DNA of 53,703 nucleotides from Desulfobacterales bacterium (lineage in GTDB: Bacteria > Desulfobacterota > Desulfobacteria > Desulfobacterales > JAHEIW01): the NCBI GenBank assembly GCA_030145015.1, contig JAQYWI010000014.1, positions 1-53,703 on the forward strand, written 5' to 3'. Shown piece after piece: positions 8,387 to 18,713 of this stretch. The notes below the pieces were generated by a model. That model worked only from the letters and a program-made list of their open reading frames with translations. It was not told the DNA's origin and made no database searches. A program made the translations under genes and the position numbers. Position 1 is the first letter of the stretch, and every line of letters starts with the position of its first letter.

Positions 8387-8404
8387 GGGTGATCCGGTTT
8401 TTTT
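8367..8404 (+). terminator. Riboswitch expression platform: intrinsic terminator overlapping the aptamer
   Basis: CCGGGTTGCCC (8367-8377) pairs in full, with four G-U pairs, to GGGTGATCCGG (8387-8397) around a 9-nt loop; seven T residues follow (8398-8404). The left strand is the conserved 3' core of the aptamer, and the loop is the outer-stem strand. Aptamer and terminator therefore exclude each other, which predicts that ligand binding turns the downstream genes on. Confidence 0.82.
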
Positions 8405-8427
8405 ATTCGTCATGGAGAGTTGAGACC

Positions 8428-8904
8428 ATGAAAAAATCGCGGGGGTTTTCAATTATAGAGCTTTTGGTGGTCCTGGCTGTCATTGCCGTGGTTTCGGTTA
8501 TTGTCACACCCAACTTTATCAGCTGGCGTAACAATGCGAAGTTGAGGAATGCGGTTGACAATCTGATGGGTGATTTGGAAATGGCTAAACTTAGCGCCGT
8601 AAAAGAAAATAATTTCGTGGCCGTTTTGTTTAATCCCACAGGTTATAAGGTTTTTGTTGATAAAGCCAATTTTTGGGTACAGGATACCGATGAACGCCTT
8701 TTAAGGGTTCGAAAATTACCTGCCGGCGTCACATTGGATCTCGGTCATCCGGATTGGGGATTCACGAGTAATCGGACCCGATTTAACAGCAGAGGACGGG
8801 CCGGTACTGAGAACGGTACTGCCGTAATCGTAAACCGGGAGGGCCAACAGAGGGATGTTATTGTGAGCACTCTGGGCCGCATAAGGGTTGAAAGAATCGA
8901 CTGA
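8428..8904 (+). CDS. GspH/FimT-like minor pseudopilin, riboswitch-controlled cassette
   Basis: 158 residues from the ATG at 8428, which has GGAGAG 8 nt upstream. An in-frame GTG at 8389 is rejected because it lies inside the riboswitch terminator stem. A basic leader (MKKSRG) is followed by the prepilin junction G|FSIIE and a hydrophobic helix. It aligns with the product at 1879 over DLEMAK, AVKENN and RFNSRG. It is first of a five-gene set (FimT, PilV, PilW, PilX, PilY1), so the riboswitch decision would affect the whole tip complex. Confidence 0.86.
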   Translation: MKKSRGFSIIELLVVLAVIAVVSVIVTPNFISWRNNAKLRNAVDNLMGDLEMAKLSAVKENNFVAVLFNPTGYKVFVDKANFWVQDTDERLLRVRKLPAGVTLDLGHPDWGFTSNRTRFNSRGRAGTENGTAVIVNREGQQRDVIVSTLGRIRVERID

Positions 8905-8929
8905 TTTTCTTTACAGGTGAGGATTTATT

Positions 8930-9358
8930 ATGGAAAAGCGCCAACGCATTTTGAACAAATCGACGAATCAAAAAGGCTATATGCTGATCGAAGCGTTGAT
9001 TGCAATTGCCATTTTTTCGATCGGTTTTCTGGCGGTGGCAACTATGGTGTTTTCAGCCACCCGCAACAATACCAGGGGAAATATTTTAACTCAGGCCAAC
9101 ATGCTGGCCCGGCAGCAGTTGGAACAGCTGAAAAATACGCCGGATATAACGACCTTGCCGTCAGATCCCACGACGACTACGGAGTCCGGCATAGAGGCCA
9201 ACGGCGATCCCGGAGGCATTTACACGCGGACGACGACGATTGAGGACACCCTGAAATTCAATACCTCACGGGCGGTTGAAGTCACCGTCAACTGGACCTG
9301 GCGGGGGCAGAGTCGCAGTATTGTTTTGAATACAATTACAAAAGGAAACGGGACATGA
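8930..9358 (+). CDS. pilV: PilV-type minor pilin
   Basis: 142 residues with a basic leader, prepilin junction G|YMLIE and hydrophobic helix, then the PilV-like block TRNNTRGN...QANMLARQQLEQLKN, closely parallel to the PilV at 2384. AGGTGAGG precedes the ATG. The stop codon overlaps the pilW start (ATGA at 9355-9358), as in the sister cassette. It is a minor pilin expected to join the tip-priming complex in the inner membrane and pilus tip. Confidence 0.87.
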   Translation: MEKRQRILNKSTNQKGYMLIEALIAIAIFSIGFLAVATMVFSATRNNTRGNILTQANMLARQQLEQLKNTPDITTLPSDPTTTTESGIEANGDPGGIYTRTTTIEDTLKFNTSRAVEVTVNWTWRGQSRSIVLNTITKGNGT

Positions 9359-10059
9359 TCTATTCAGCATTTACCCCTCAGAAAACGACTCCGATCAGCA
9401 GGCAGGCAGGCTTTACACTGATCGATATTGTGGTGGGGCTTGCCATGGCGTCGGTGTTGATGGCAGTCATGGTCAGCCTTTTTACCACCATGGGACGGTC
9501 TTATACGATTCAAAACGTCGCCGCCGATGTACAGCAGGTCGCCCGCGGCGGCGTTGAGCTGATGATCCAGGAAATACGGATGGCGGGGCTGGATCCCAGC
9601 GGCAGAGCTGCTGCCGGAATTGTCATTGACTTTGATAAGGATAGCGGTTTTCATGAGGTTCATGATGGTCTAATCGCACCAACCGATGCGCAAAATTTTG
9701 CGTTCACAATGGATGCGGATATGGATGGACGTATCGATCACTGTAACAGTGTTAAAGATGAATGTTTGGCCAAAGACGATAACGTTGAAAACGAATTAAT
9801 TGCCTACCGCATAAAAGACGGCGCGCTGGAAAAATACAAAGGCGCTAATGCTTCTTTTATTCCGTGGGAAGGTTTAACCGAAAAGAATGTCTCAAATCTT
9901 AGTTTCACCTATTACGATGAAACCGGGGTGGTGACTACTGCAGTGGATGCTATCCGAACGGTGCAAATTTCGATGACCGTGCAGCTGCCCGCCGGACGCG
10001 GTGGAACTTTAGAGCGGACATATTCCACCCGGGTTAGATGCCGCAACATCGGATTGTGA
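9355..10059 (+). CDS. pilW: PilW-type minor pilin
   Basis: 234 residues with the prepilin junction G|FTLID, hydrophobic helix, and the PilW hallmark ELMIQEIRMAGLDPSG around residue 70. The C-terminus (RTYSTRVRCRNIG) closely matches that of the protein at 2800. A middle insertion relative to that paralogue is rich in Asp (DMDGRIDHCNSVKDEC) and has two Cys, so the cassettes have diverged. The start overlaps the pilV stop, indicating coupling. Confidence 0.86.
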   Translation: MIYSAFTPQKTTPISRQAGFTLIDIVVGLAMASVLMAVMVSLFTTMGRSYTIQNVAADVQQVARGGVELMIQEIRMAGLDPSGRAAAGIVIDFDKDSGFHEVHDGLIAPTDAQNFAFTMDADMDGRIDHCNSVKDECLAKDDNVENELIAYRIKDGALEKYKGANASFIPWEGLTEKNVSNLSFTYYDETGVVTTAVDAIRTVQISMTVQLPAGRGGTLERTYSTRVRCRNIGL

Positions 10060-10095
10060 TGATATAGACAGACAAAATTAAAAGGGAACCACACC

Positions 10096-10581
10096 ATGGA
10101 GAAACTCATAAAACCGTTGAAAAATGAGCAGGGCAATTTTCTGATTTTAGCGACCATAATGCTCTTGGCCCTGCTGACCATTATCAGCATCGCAGCCACC
10201 AGAACCGCCAGCACCGAAGTACAGATTGCGGGCAATGACACGTTGTATCAACGCAATTTATATCTGGCTGAAGGTGCAGCTTTGGAAGCCGTTGACCGAC
10301 TGCAAAATGATCCCACGCCCCGGGGGCTTCCTTTTGTTGAACCAGGCATTCAAACAATCGATGATGAAAATTTTACGGATAACTGGGAGACGAAATCACA
10401 GGCGGTCACAACGACGCTGGATGCCGGCGGGAAAACCCGTTTTAGAGCCGGCTACGCGGGAACGCCTGCGGGGTATTCACTGGGAATAGGTAAGCCCAGG
10501 GTGCATGAATTTGCAGTTTACGGCCGCACCGAAAAGCAAGGCGTAACCACGATCAAAATCGGATATCGGAGAGCATTTTAG
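10096..10581 (+). CDS. pilX: PilX N-terminal-domain minor pilin
   Basis: 161 residues. NEQGNFLILATIMLLALLTIISIAATR near the N-terminus is the PilX_N helix, followed by ASTEVQIAGND and YLAEGAALEAVDRL, matching the layout of the PilX at 3421. AAAGGGAA precedes the ATG. It is the fourth gene of the cassette and is followed after 28 bp by the PilY1 gene with its own GTAGGAGA ribosome site. Confidence 0.83.
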   Translation: MEKLIKPLKNEQGNFLILATIMLLALLTIISIAATRTASTEVQIAGNDTLYQRNLYLAEGAALEAVDRLQNDPTPRGLPFVEPGIQTIDDENFTDNWETKSQAVTTTLDAGGKTRFRAGYAGTPAGYSLGIGKPRVHEFAVYGRTEKQGVTTIKIGYRRAF

Positions 10582-10609
10582 CGCTCCCATACGTTGTAGG
10601 AGACTTTTC

Positions 10610-13600
10610 ATGTTTAACCCTAACGATATGAATGCTTACCTGCAAAGGTTAAGATCCGGGCACGGGCTGCGGGCACTGGTCATCGGTTTTTGCGTACTGA
10701 CGGCCGCTATCCTGTTTTTTGGTGCCTTAATGGCCCATGGCGGGGTTGACCTGGCGGATGCGCCCCTGTTTACCAAAATCAATCCGCCCCCCACGAATTT
10801 AATGATGTTGCTGGACGACTCCGGCAGCATGACTTTTGAAGTCCTGGTCAAAGGTAATTACGACGGATATTTTCCTCCCATATACCCGGATGGCGATTTC
10901 ATGAAAGGATTCTGTTATGTTTTCGATGACAAATACACCTATACGGATGAATGGAGATATTTAAGAGCGGAGGGCCGAAAATACTGGCGTTCCCAGTGGC
11001 ATGAAGTCAATGCGGTTTATTACAACCCCAAAGTTGTATACGAACCCTGGCCCAGCCACGCAAAGAAAACTTTTTTGCCGGCCGATACCGATAAACCCCT
11101 CTACCATCCTTTAAAAACAACAACGCTTGATCTGGATAAGGAGTCATTTAAAGTTGATCTTGATGATAATGGTGATGGTACTGTTGATGGAACGCTCACG
11201 GTTCCATGGGCCCATTATTTTGTTAGAGCCCCTAATAATACCGATTACCTGGTGATCATGGAAAAGGGCGACATCTCATTTTATACTTTTGACCGCGACG
11301 AAGGGAGCATACCGAATGACAAGATAGTGGCGGCTACACCTGTGTCGGTTCCGCCGCCTGAAATCAATGATCAGACCTATGATGAAGCCCGCCAGAATTT
11401 TGCGAACTGGTTTACCTATCATCGCCGGCGCGAGTTTGTTGCCAAGGCCGCCATTGCCCGGGTGATAAAAGAATTAGACGGCGTGCGCGTGGGCATACTG
11501 GGCATTAACAACAGGCTCATTCTACCGCTGAATCCGGTTAAAGCAGTGATCGGCGGTGAATTTAAAGACAAGACTGACACTATCCTCGAAGCCCTTTATG
11601 CTTATGAGTCGGAAGGCGGCACACCGTTGAAAAGGGGGCTGAGAAAGATCGGTGAGTATTACCGCAAAAACGACGGTAAGCTGGAAGGTAAGAAGGGAGA
11701 CCCACCCTATCCGACCGACGGCGGTGCCTGCCAGCAGTCGTTTACCATCGTGGTGACCGATGGCTATTACACTGATACCGCCTTCACCTCTGTGGGCAAT
11801 GCCGATGGTGACATAAAAAACGTGGCGTGGGGCGGCAGCAAGCAGCCCTATACCGATACATACAAGGACACTCTGGCTGATATTGCCATGTATTACTATG
11901 CAACGGATTTATCTCCGGACGCCGAAGACCTGCCCAAAGGGACCGGTTTTGAAGATTTGCTGCCGACCAACAGGTGGGACGGGGCTGCCCATCAGCACAT
12001 GGTCACTTTTGCAGTGGCTTTCGGCGTTTCCGGGACTCTAAATCCGGATGATTATGAAGATGACCGCACCAGCCCAAACTATATGAAATCAATAACCGAC
12101 GGCAAGTACGTGGTCTGGCCCGAGGTGTCCGGCATACGCCAGCCCCAATCCATCGATGATCTGTGGCATGGCACCGTAAACGGCAGAGGGGTTTTTGTCA
12201 ATGCCGGCCAGCCCCAGAAGCTGGTGGAGGGACTGCTGGGAATTATCAAAGACATCAAGGAACGGCAGCCGTCATCAGCTGCTTCCGTATCGGTTAACGG
12301 CGACTGGCTGTTTGGAAAAATCGGTCCGGATGTTCTCATTTTTCAGGGCAGCTACAGCTATATCGATAGTGAATGGGCCGGAGATGTAAAAGCATACCGG
12401 CTTGATGAGGTCACCGGAGAGGTTATTACCGATCCGATCGAATGGTCGGCCGCGGAACAGCTTCAGGGCACAGATTGGGATACCCGCAACCTCCTGACCT
12501 TTGATGGTGACCAATCGGGCCAGCTGTTTGTATACGGCGATTTGACCGACGACCAGAAGCAGAAACTGGGCCCTGATGCGGAACAGGTTGTCGAATTTAT
12601 CCGCGGCAAAGATCCTGACAGCAACGGCAATCGAGCCCACATGCTGGGAGATATTGTGCACTCCTCGCCCGTATTTATCGATGATGTCGTCTATGTGGGG
12701 GCCAACGACGGCATGCTGCATGCGTTTAAAGCCGTCGACGGCACCGAAATCTTTGGTTACGTGCCCTATCTGGTATTCGATTACCTCAAGGATCTTGCCG
12801 CTGCGGACTACGATCACCGTTTTTATGTGGACCTGACGCCCACGGTGCAAAAAGGAGAGAAACTGCTGAACAGCACCGGAGAACAGGCCATTCTGGTGGG
12901 CGGCCTGGGCAAAGGCGGGATGGGGTATTTTGCCCTTGACATTACGGACCCGCACGCCATGGGTGAAAATCAGGTTTTGTGGGAATTTCCCCGCAAAGAT
13001 ACAAAGACGGCGGATGTGGAGGATATGGGCTATTCCTATAGCAAACCCGTTGTGGTGCGCTCTTACAAACCGAAGCCGTCCTTTGGTGCTGACTATACAT
13101 GGGTTGTTATTGCCGGAAACGGCTATAACAGCCCGAATGGAAACTCGGTGTTGTTTATCCTGGATGCCGCCACGGGTGCTGTCATTCGAAAACTCGTAGC
13201 CGGGACCGGTCCGGATAACGGGCTCTCCAGCCCGATAGCGGTTGATGTGAATTTTGATGAGATTGTGGATTTTGTTTATGCCGGCGATCTTTTAGGCAAC
13301 CTGTGGAAGTTTGATCTGACCGGCACCAAGGTCACGGATTGGGAAGTGGCATATAAAGACGCTGCTGGGGTTCCGCTGTTTAGCGCCCTTGATGCGAACG
13401 GAGACCCCCAGCCGATCACCGTTAAACCGGACGTTATGTTTCATCCCGAAATGCATGGATACATTGTCTGCTTCGGGACCGGAAAATTCCTGGGTGGCAG
13501 CGATTTTGATGATGCGAAGCTGCAAACGATATACGGCATCTGGGATTACGGAGACAGGGTTTTTCAACCCCCTATCGGCTGGAGTGAGGATGACAATAAA

Positions 13601-14254
13601 GAGTACCTGGGCACATTTAGAGATCCAAATGAGGCGACCCTGCTTTCAAACCAGCCGGTAGCGGTCAAGCTGCTCAAGCAGGTAGCTTCCGAGGTGAAAG
13701 TCGACTCCGGTGGAAATCAAGTCATCGTGCGGGTTTTGACCGCTGAAGAACCGGAGTGGTTAGCAACACCGGATCCCGACGGTAATGACCAGTTGCCGGA
13801 TCCTACCGATCTAGCGCCCAATGACGCCGGCTGGTATCTGGATCTGGACGTTTACACCGGGGAGCGGGTCATCGCTGATGTTATATTGCGGGATGGGATA
13901 TTGATTGTGATTGGCTTTATCCCCGAACAAAACCGTTGCGGCTCGGGTGGTGACTCCGTATTCATGGAATTAAATGCCTTCACCGGCGGCCAGCTCGCCG
14001 GCATCAATTTTGATATTCACGACGATGGCGGTGTTGGTCAGGATGATTATGTTCAAATTGAAAAGGATGGTGAGACGATTTACGTGCCGCCTTCGGGTTT
14101 AAAACTGGCAGGCAATATTCAGCCGCCGGCGATCATCAGGCTGAATGAAACGACCGAGAAAAAATACTTAAGCTCTTCCAGTGGCGGCATTGTGGAGATA
14201 ACCGAGCGGGCCGCGAAAACCGGTATCGCTTACTGGCTGGAAATCCTGCCGTAA
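10610..14254 (+). CDS. pilY1: PilY1-type pilus tip protein, large form
   Basis: 1214 residues. GTAGGAGA sits 9 nt before the ATG. An N-terminal hydrophobic segment (about 22-44) probably serves as a signal peptide or anchor. The vWA MIDAS motif DDSGS follows near residue 70. The C-terminal PilY1 propeller contains DVNFDEIVDFVYAGDLLGN near residue 880, with Asp residues spaced as in the calcium loop. It is about 190 residues longer than the protein at 4050, mostly in the region between MIDAS and propeller. It ends the riboswitch-controlled cassette and is followed by a strong terminator. PilY1 proteins mediate adhesion, calcium-gated retraction and surface sensing. Confidence 0.88.
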   Translation: MFNPNDMNAYLQRLRSGHGLRALVIGFCVLTAAILFFGALMAHGGVDLADAPLFTKINPPPTNLMMLLDDSGSMTFEVLVKGNYDGYFPPIYPDGDFMKGFCYVFDDKYTYTDEWRYLRAEGRKYWRSQWHEVNAVYYNPKVVYEPWPSHAKKTFLPADTDKPLYHPLKTTTLDLDKESFKVDLDDNGDGTVDGTLTVPWAHYFVRAPNNTDYLVIMEKGDISFYTFDRDEGSIPNDKIVAATPVSVPPPEINDQTYDEARQNFANWFTYHRRREFVAKAAIARVIKELDGVRVGILGINNRLILPLNPVKAVIGGEFKDKTDTILEALYAYESEGGTPLKRGLRKIGEYYRKNDGKLEGKKGDPPYPTDGGACQQSFTIVVTDGYYTDTAFTSVGNADGDIKNVAWGGSKQPYTDTYKDTLADIAMYYYATDLSPDAEDLPKGTGFEDLLPTNRWDGAAHQHMVTFAVAFGVSGTLNPDDYEDDRTSPNYMKSITDGKYVVWPEVSGIRQPQSIDDLWHGTVNGRGVFVNAGQPQKLVEGLLGIIKDIKERQPSSAASVSVNGDWLFGKIGPDVLIFQGSYSYIDSEWAGDVKAYRLDEVTGEVITDPIEWSAAEQLQGTDWDTRNLLTFDGDQSGQLFVYGDLTDDQKQKLGPDAEQVVEFIRGKDPDSNGNRAHMLGDIVHSSPVFIDDVVYVGANDGMLHAFKAVDGTEIFGYVPYLVFDYLKDLAAADYDHRFYVDLTPTVQKGEKLLNSTGEQAILVGGLGKGGMGYFALDITDPHAMGENQVLWEFPRKDTKTADVEDMGYSYSKPVVVRSYKPKPSFGADYTWVVIAGNGYNSPNGNSVLFILDAATGAVIRKLVAGTGPDNGLSSPIAVDVNFDEIVDFVYAGDLLGNLWKFDLTGTKVTDWEVAYKDAAGVPLFSALDANGDPQPITVKPDVMFHPEMHGYIVCFGTGKFLGGSDFDDAKLQTIYGIWDYGDRVFQPPIGWSEDDNKEYLGTFRDPNEATLLSNQPVAVKLLKQVASEVKVDSGGNQVIVRVLTAEEPEWLATPDPDGNDQLPDPTDLAPNDAGWYLDLDVYTGERVIADVILRDGILIVIGFIPEQNRCGSGGDSVFMELNAFTGGQLAGINFDIHDDGGVGQDDYVQIEKDGETIYVPPSGLKLAGNIQPPAIIRLNETTEKKYLSSSSGGIVEITERAAKTGIAYWLEILP

Positions 14255-14304
14255 AACCCGATCGCCGGCAGATTCGTATCGGATATATCATTCCTGAATA
14301 CGAC

Positions 14305-14343
14305 AAGCGCCTTTCGGCAAAAGCTGAAAGGCGCTTTATTTTT
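14305..14343 (+). terminator. Intrinsic terminator of the pilus cassette
   Basis: AAGCGCCTTTC (14305-14315) pairs with GAAAGGCGCTT (14326-14336), the stem extends through GGC/GCT to an AAAA loop, and TATTTTT follows. It separates the plus-strand pilus genes from the convergent LysM gene. Confidence 0.9.
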
Positions 14344-14389
14344 GGCTTGCGATCCTGTCTGGCGGCCCGGCCTTCCGGACCCTTCCGAA

Positions 14390-15424
14390 TTACGGATTGG
14401 GCGAATGTAAGGTTGCGCCCGGTTCAAACTCTTTATCGGCGTTGGTGACAATCACGGTGGCGGTTGTGTCTTCGGTGTGAATTACGAGTAATTCAGCAAA
14501 ATCAACCGGAAGAAGCAGGGTTTTATTTCTCCCTTTTGGATGAATGCGCTCTTTCACCTGATAGTAAACGTTGTAGAATTGTCCGGGCTGAACGCCGTCT
14601 TTTCTGCCTTTATTCATAAAGGCGATCATGTTGTGGCCGATGAGTCTATTGTGCTCTTCTGCATCAATGATTCGGCTCGTCAGACCTTTGGGGCTGTCTT
14701 TTATGATGACTTTTGGCAGGCGCCTGTAGTAGGGCATTAACATATCTTCAACTTCTATGGGGCGATAGGCCTCGATAATCGTCCCGATAGCATACTGGGG
14801 TTCCACCTGAGTAATTTCCACGACGCCGGTCAGCAGATGTTGGATGCCAATGTACGCATTGGTTCTTCGATCCTTGATAGGCTTTAAGGGGCGATAGATG
14901 GTGTAGCGCTTACCGGGAACCAACTGGGTACCTCCTTCCGGCCGGATATAGACAATATCATCCATACTGATCATTTCTCTTGTTTTTTGCACCTTAAATA
15001 TGGCTCCGTGCGGTGCCACCATCGTTTTGCGGATAAAGCCCACTCGGTCCAGGGCGGTGTACCTGTAGTGGATCAGATCATCCAGGGAAGGTTTTGCCGG
15101 GAAGGGCTGCCCCCCTTTTTTTCCGGCGACTTTTTGGGCGCCTGTGCGCCGAAACAGCCGGATCCGCTCTCCGGGATAAATACGGTGAGGATTGGCGATC
15201 TGGCTGTTTTCCCGCCACATCTCCGGCCATAACCAGGCAGAGTCAGAGAATTTTTGGCTAAGATCCCAGAGCGTATCGCCTTTTTGAACCGTGTAGTAAA
15301 ACCCGGTTTCATGCTCAAATGCTTTTTCGCCTTCGGCCGCCTCTAGTGAAAAGGCTACTGCCAGCAGCATCATCATATAGACGGACACACACATTTTAAC
15401 TCGCAAGTTTGTTTTGTAATTCAT
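14390..15424 (-). CDS. LysM-domain secreted protein
   Basis: 344 residues with an N-terminal hydrophobic segment ending FSLEAAE, a likely signal peptide. One LysM domain follows (about residues 42-92: YTVQKGDTLWDLSQKF ... IYPGERIRLF), which binds glycan strands of peptidoglycan. The remaining 240 residues are beta-rich, with short repeats of the type VGFI/IVYI; I do not recognise a second domain. A second start at the Met of MCVSVYMMM would also leave a signal peptide. It is monocistronic, convergent with the pilus operon and downstream of groEL on the same strand. A role in envelope maintenance is inference. Confidence 0.75.
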   Translation of the reverse strand: MNYKTNLRVKMCVSVYMMMLLAVAFSLEAAEGEKAFEHETGFYYTVQKGDTLWDLSQKFSDSAWLWPEMWRENSQIANPHRIYPGERIRLFRRTGAQKVAGKKGGQPFPAKPSLDDLIHYRYTALDRVGFIRKTMVAPHGAIFKVQKTREMISMDDIVYIRPEGGTQLVPGKRYTIYRPLKPIKDRRTNAYIGIQHLLTGVVEITQVEPQYAIGTIIEAYRPIEVEDMLMPYYRRLPKVIIKDSPKGLTSRIIDAEEHNRLIGHNMIAFMNKGRKDGVQPGQFYNVYYQVKERIHPKGRNKTLLLPVDFAELLVIHTEDTTATVIVTNADKEFEPGATLHSPNP

Positions 15425-15540
15425 CTAAAGCCCCGCTTCGGTTTAAAGTTAAGGTAATTTCAAAAAGTAGTTTATTTACAATAAGATTACCTGTTTATGG
15501 CCGATTTGTCAAGTTTTGCAATCGAAGGGTGACCGCCATA

Positions 15541-15581
15541 AAAAAGCCCTCCTGGCATATGCGCAAGCCAAGAGGGCTTTT
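15541..15581 (-). terminator. Terminator downstream of groEL
   Basis: AAAAGCCCTC (15542-15551) pairs with GAGGGCTTTT (15572-15581), with an inner TGGC/GCCA stem. Read on the minus strand a run of T follows. It lies 38 bp after the groEL stop. Confidence 0.85.
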
Positions 15582-15618
15582 AAGTGGTCATTTTAAAGCC
15601 GAAATGTCGGTGGGTTGC

Positions 15619-17603
<1,985 letters not shown>

Positions 17604-17687
17604 GGTATAAATTCTCCTTTTGAATATAATTGATCTTTCTTTGAAGTCTTGGATGCCTTAATCAAAATATGATTCTCCCCTTCTCAG

Positions 17688-17716
17688 AGATGGGGCGCCA
17701 TCTCACCTCCCTTCAA
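17688..17716 (-). promoter_or_regulatory. Sigma32 (RpoH) heat-shock promoter of groES-groEL
   Basis: On the minus strand TTGAAG (17716-17711), 15 bp, then CCCCATCT (17695-17688) closely matches the RpoH consensus (TTGAAA, CCCCAT) and resembles the E. coli groE promoter as I remember it. The -10 region also lies in a perfect 7-bp dyad (GAGATGG/CCATCTC, 17687-17704). No CIRCE repeat (the HrcA operator) was found, so sigma-factor control is favoured. Confidence 0.75.
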
Positions 17717-17870
17717 ATTAGTTTTGAATTCTAAAAATTGCATAAATCAATATCTTTAAGAAATTGGATTGTTTGTGCTGGAATTGTGTTGAAATAATAA
17801 TCACCCTTTTATGTTTGTAAAGAGATATTATCTTAATTTTTTAAGGTTTTTAATTTTTTTTTAAAATTGC

Positions 17871-18223
17871 CTTGGCTACTGGCCTCTGGCCTCTGGTTTC
17901 TGGTCTCTTGCCCCTAACCTGGGGCTACCAATTTAAGGTTTTAGGCGCCCAGGTTACCAAATCTGCGATTCATGCCTAAAATTTTGATTTGGTTTTCCAA
18001 ACCGGGTGCTTCGCACGAGAATCCACGGTTCCACCGCGTTATTAAGTTCTTTTCAATACCCCGGCCGCTTGCGGCGGGGTGGTTAATTTTCAACGATTGG
18101 GGCACTTCGCGCCCCTTTCTTTTCCCGCCTATGGCGGTAAAATCCAAGCCACCCGCTTTGCGGGTGGTCGTTGGCTCAGTGACCAGCAGCCGGCAACAAG
18201 AAGCCAGAAGCCAGTAGCCAGGA
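17871..18223. repeat. Snap-back word repeat B (CTACTGGC/CTTCTGG word) enclosing a hairpin array
   Basis: Arm 1 (17871-17913) iterates CTGGCCTCTGG words. The reverse complement of arm 2 (18176-18223) reads as the same series (TGGCTACTGGCTTCTGG...), so the arms pair over about 35-40 nt with scattered mismatches. The 260-bp interval holds no gene but five compact hairpins: 18006-18016, 18059-18079, 18099-18115 (followed by TTTCTTTT), 18125-18137 and 18149-18167. It fills most of the 666-bp gap between groES and the FmdB gene. Confidence 0.75.
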
Positions 18224-18269
18224 GACTGCGCTCAAGGATGGATAACAAAGATATATTTGCGGGATCGCG

Positions 18270-18569
18270 TTATGGATCGGATGGGTCAGGGGATGCTTTA
18301 GATGCCTTCTTTTTTGCGGAAGATGCTGGGCTATCGCCTGCCTTGGTCTCATCGTTTTTCTTTGGCGCCGCAGCGCTGTTGGGCCTGGATTTGTTAGCAT
18401 AATCGGTAACGTACCATCCCGTGCCCTTCAGATGGAAGCTGCTTTGAGAAATAAGCTTGTGAAGTTTTCCCGAACACTGGTTGCATTTGATCAACGGCTT
18501 ATCCGAAAATTTCTGGTAGACCTCTTCAAGTTTGCCGCATTTTGTACACTCATATTCGTATATGGGCAT
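18270..18569 (-). CDS. FmdB-family zinc-ribbon protein
   Basis: 99 residues starting MPIYEYEC, the family's invariant beginning; GGAGG is 9 nt upstream of this ATG. A TTG three codons earlier would abut the ribosome site and is rejected. C8-x2-C11 and C29-x2-C32 form the zinc ribbon. The tail after residue 60 is Ala/Lys/Ser rich and looks disordered. Members are small regulators or nucleic-acid-binding proteins of uncertain role. It is read away from groES across the repeat element. Confidence 0.9.
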   Translation of the reverse strand: MPIYEYECTKCGKLEEVYQKFSDKPLIKCNQCSGKLHKLISQSSFHLKGTGWYVTDYANKSRPNSAAAPKKNDETKAGDSPASSAKKKASKASPDPSDP

Positions 18570-18713
18570 TGAATTCAACCTCCGAAATTACCTAACGCTT
18601 ATACGCTTACACTATTATAATTATAGGTGTTTCCGCGCTGTGATGTCAAGTAATAGGTGCTGGGGTAAATATCGGCATGGAAAGCCCGTTGTCAAGAATA
18701 AACGCATAGGTTC

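Noticed and set aside
8389..8427. GTG start extending the FimT-like pilin upstream
   Set aside because: It begins inside the terminator stem and T-tract; the ATG at 8428 has a ribosome site and gives a normal prepilin leader.
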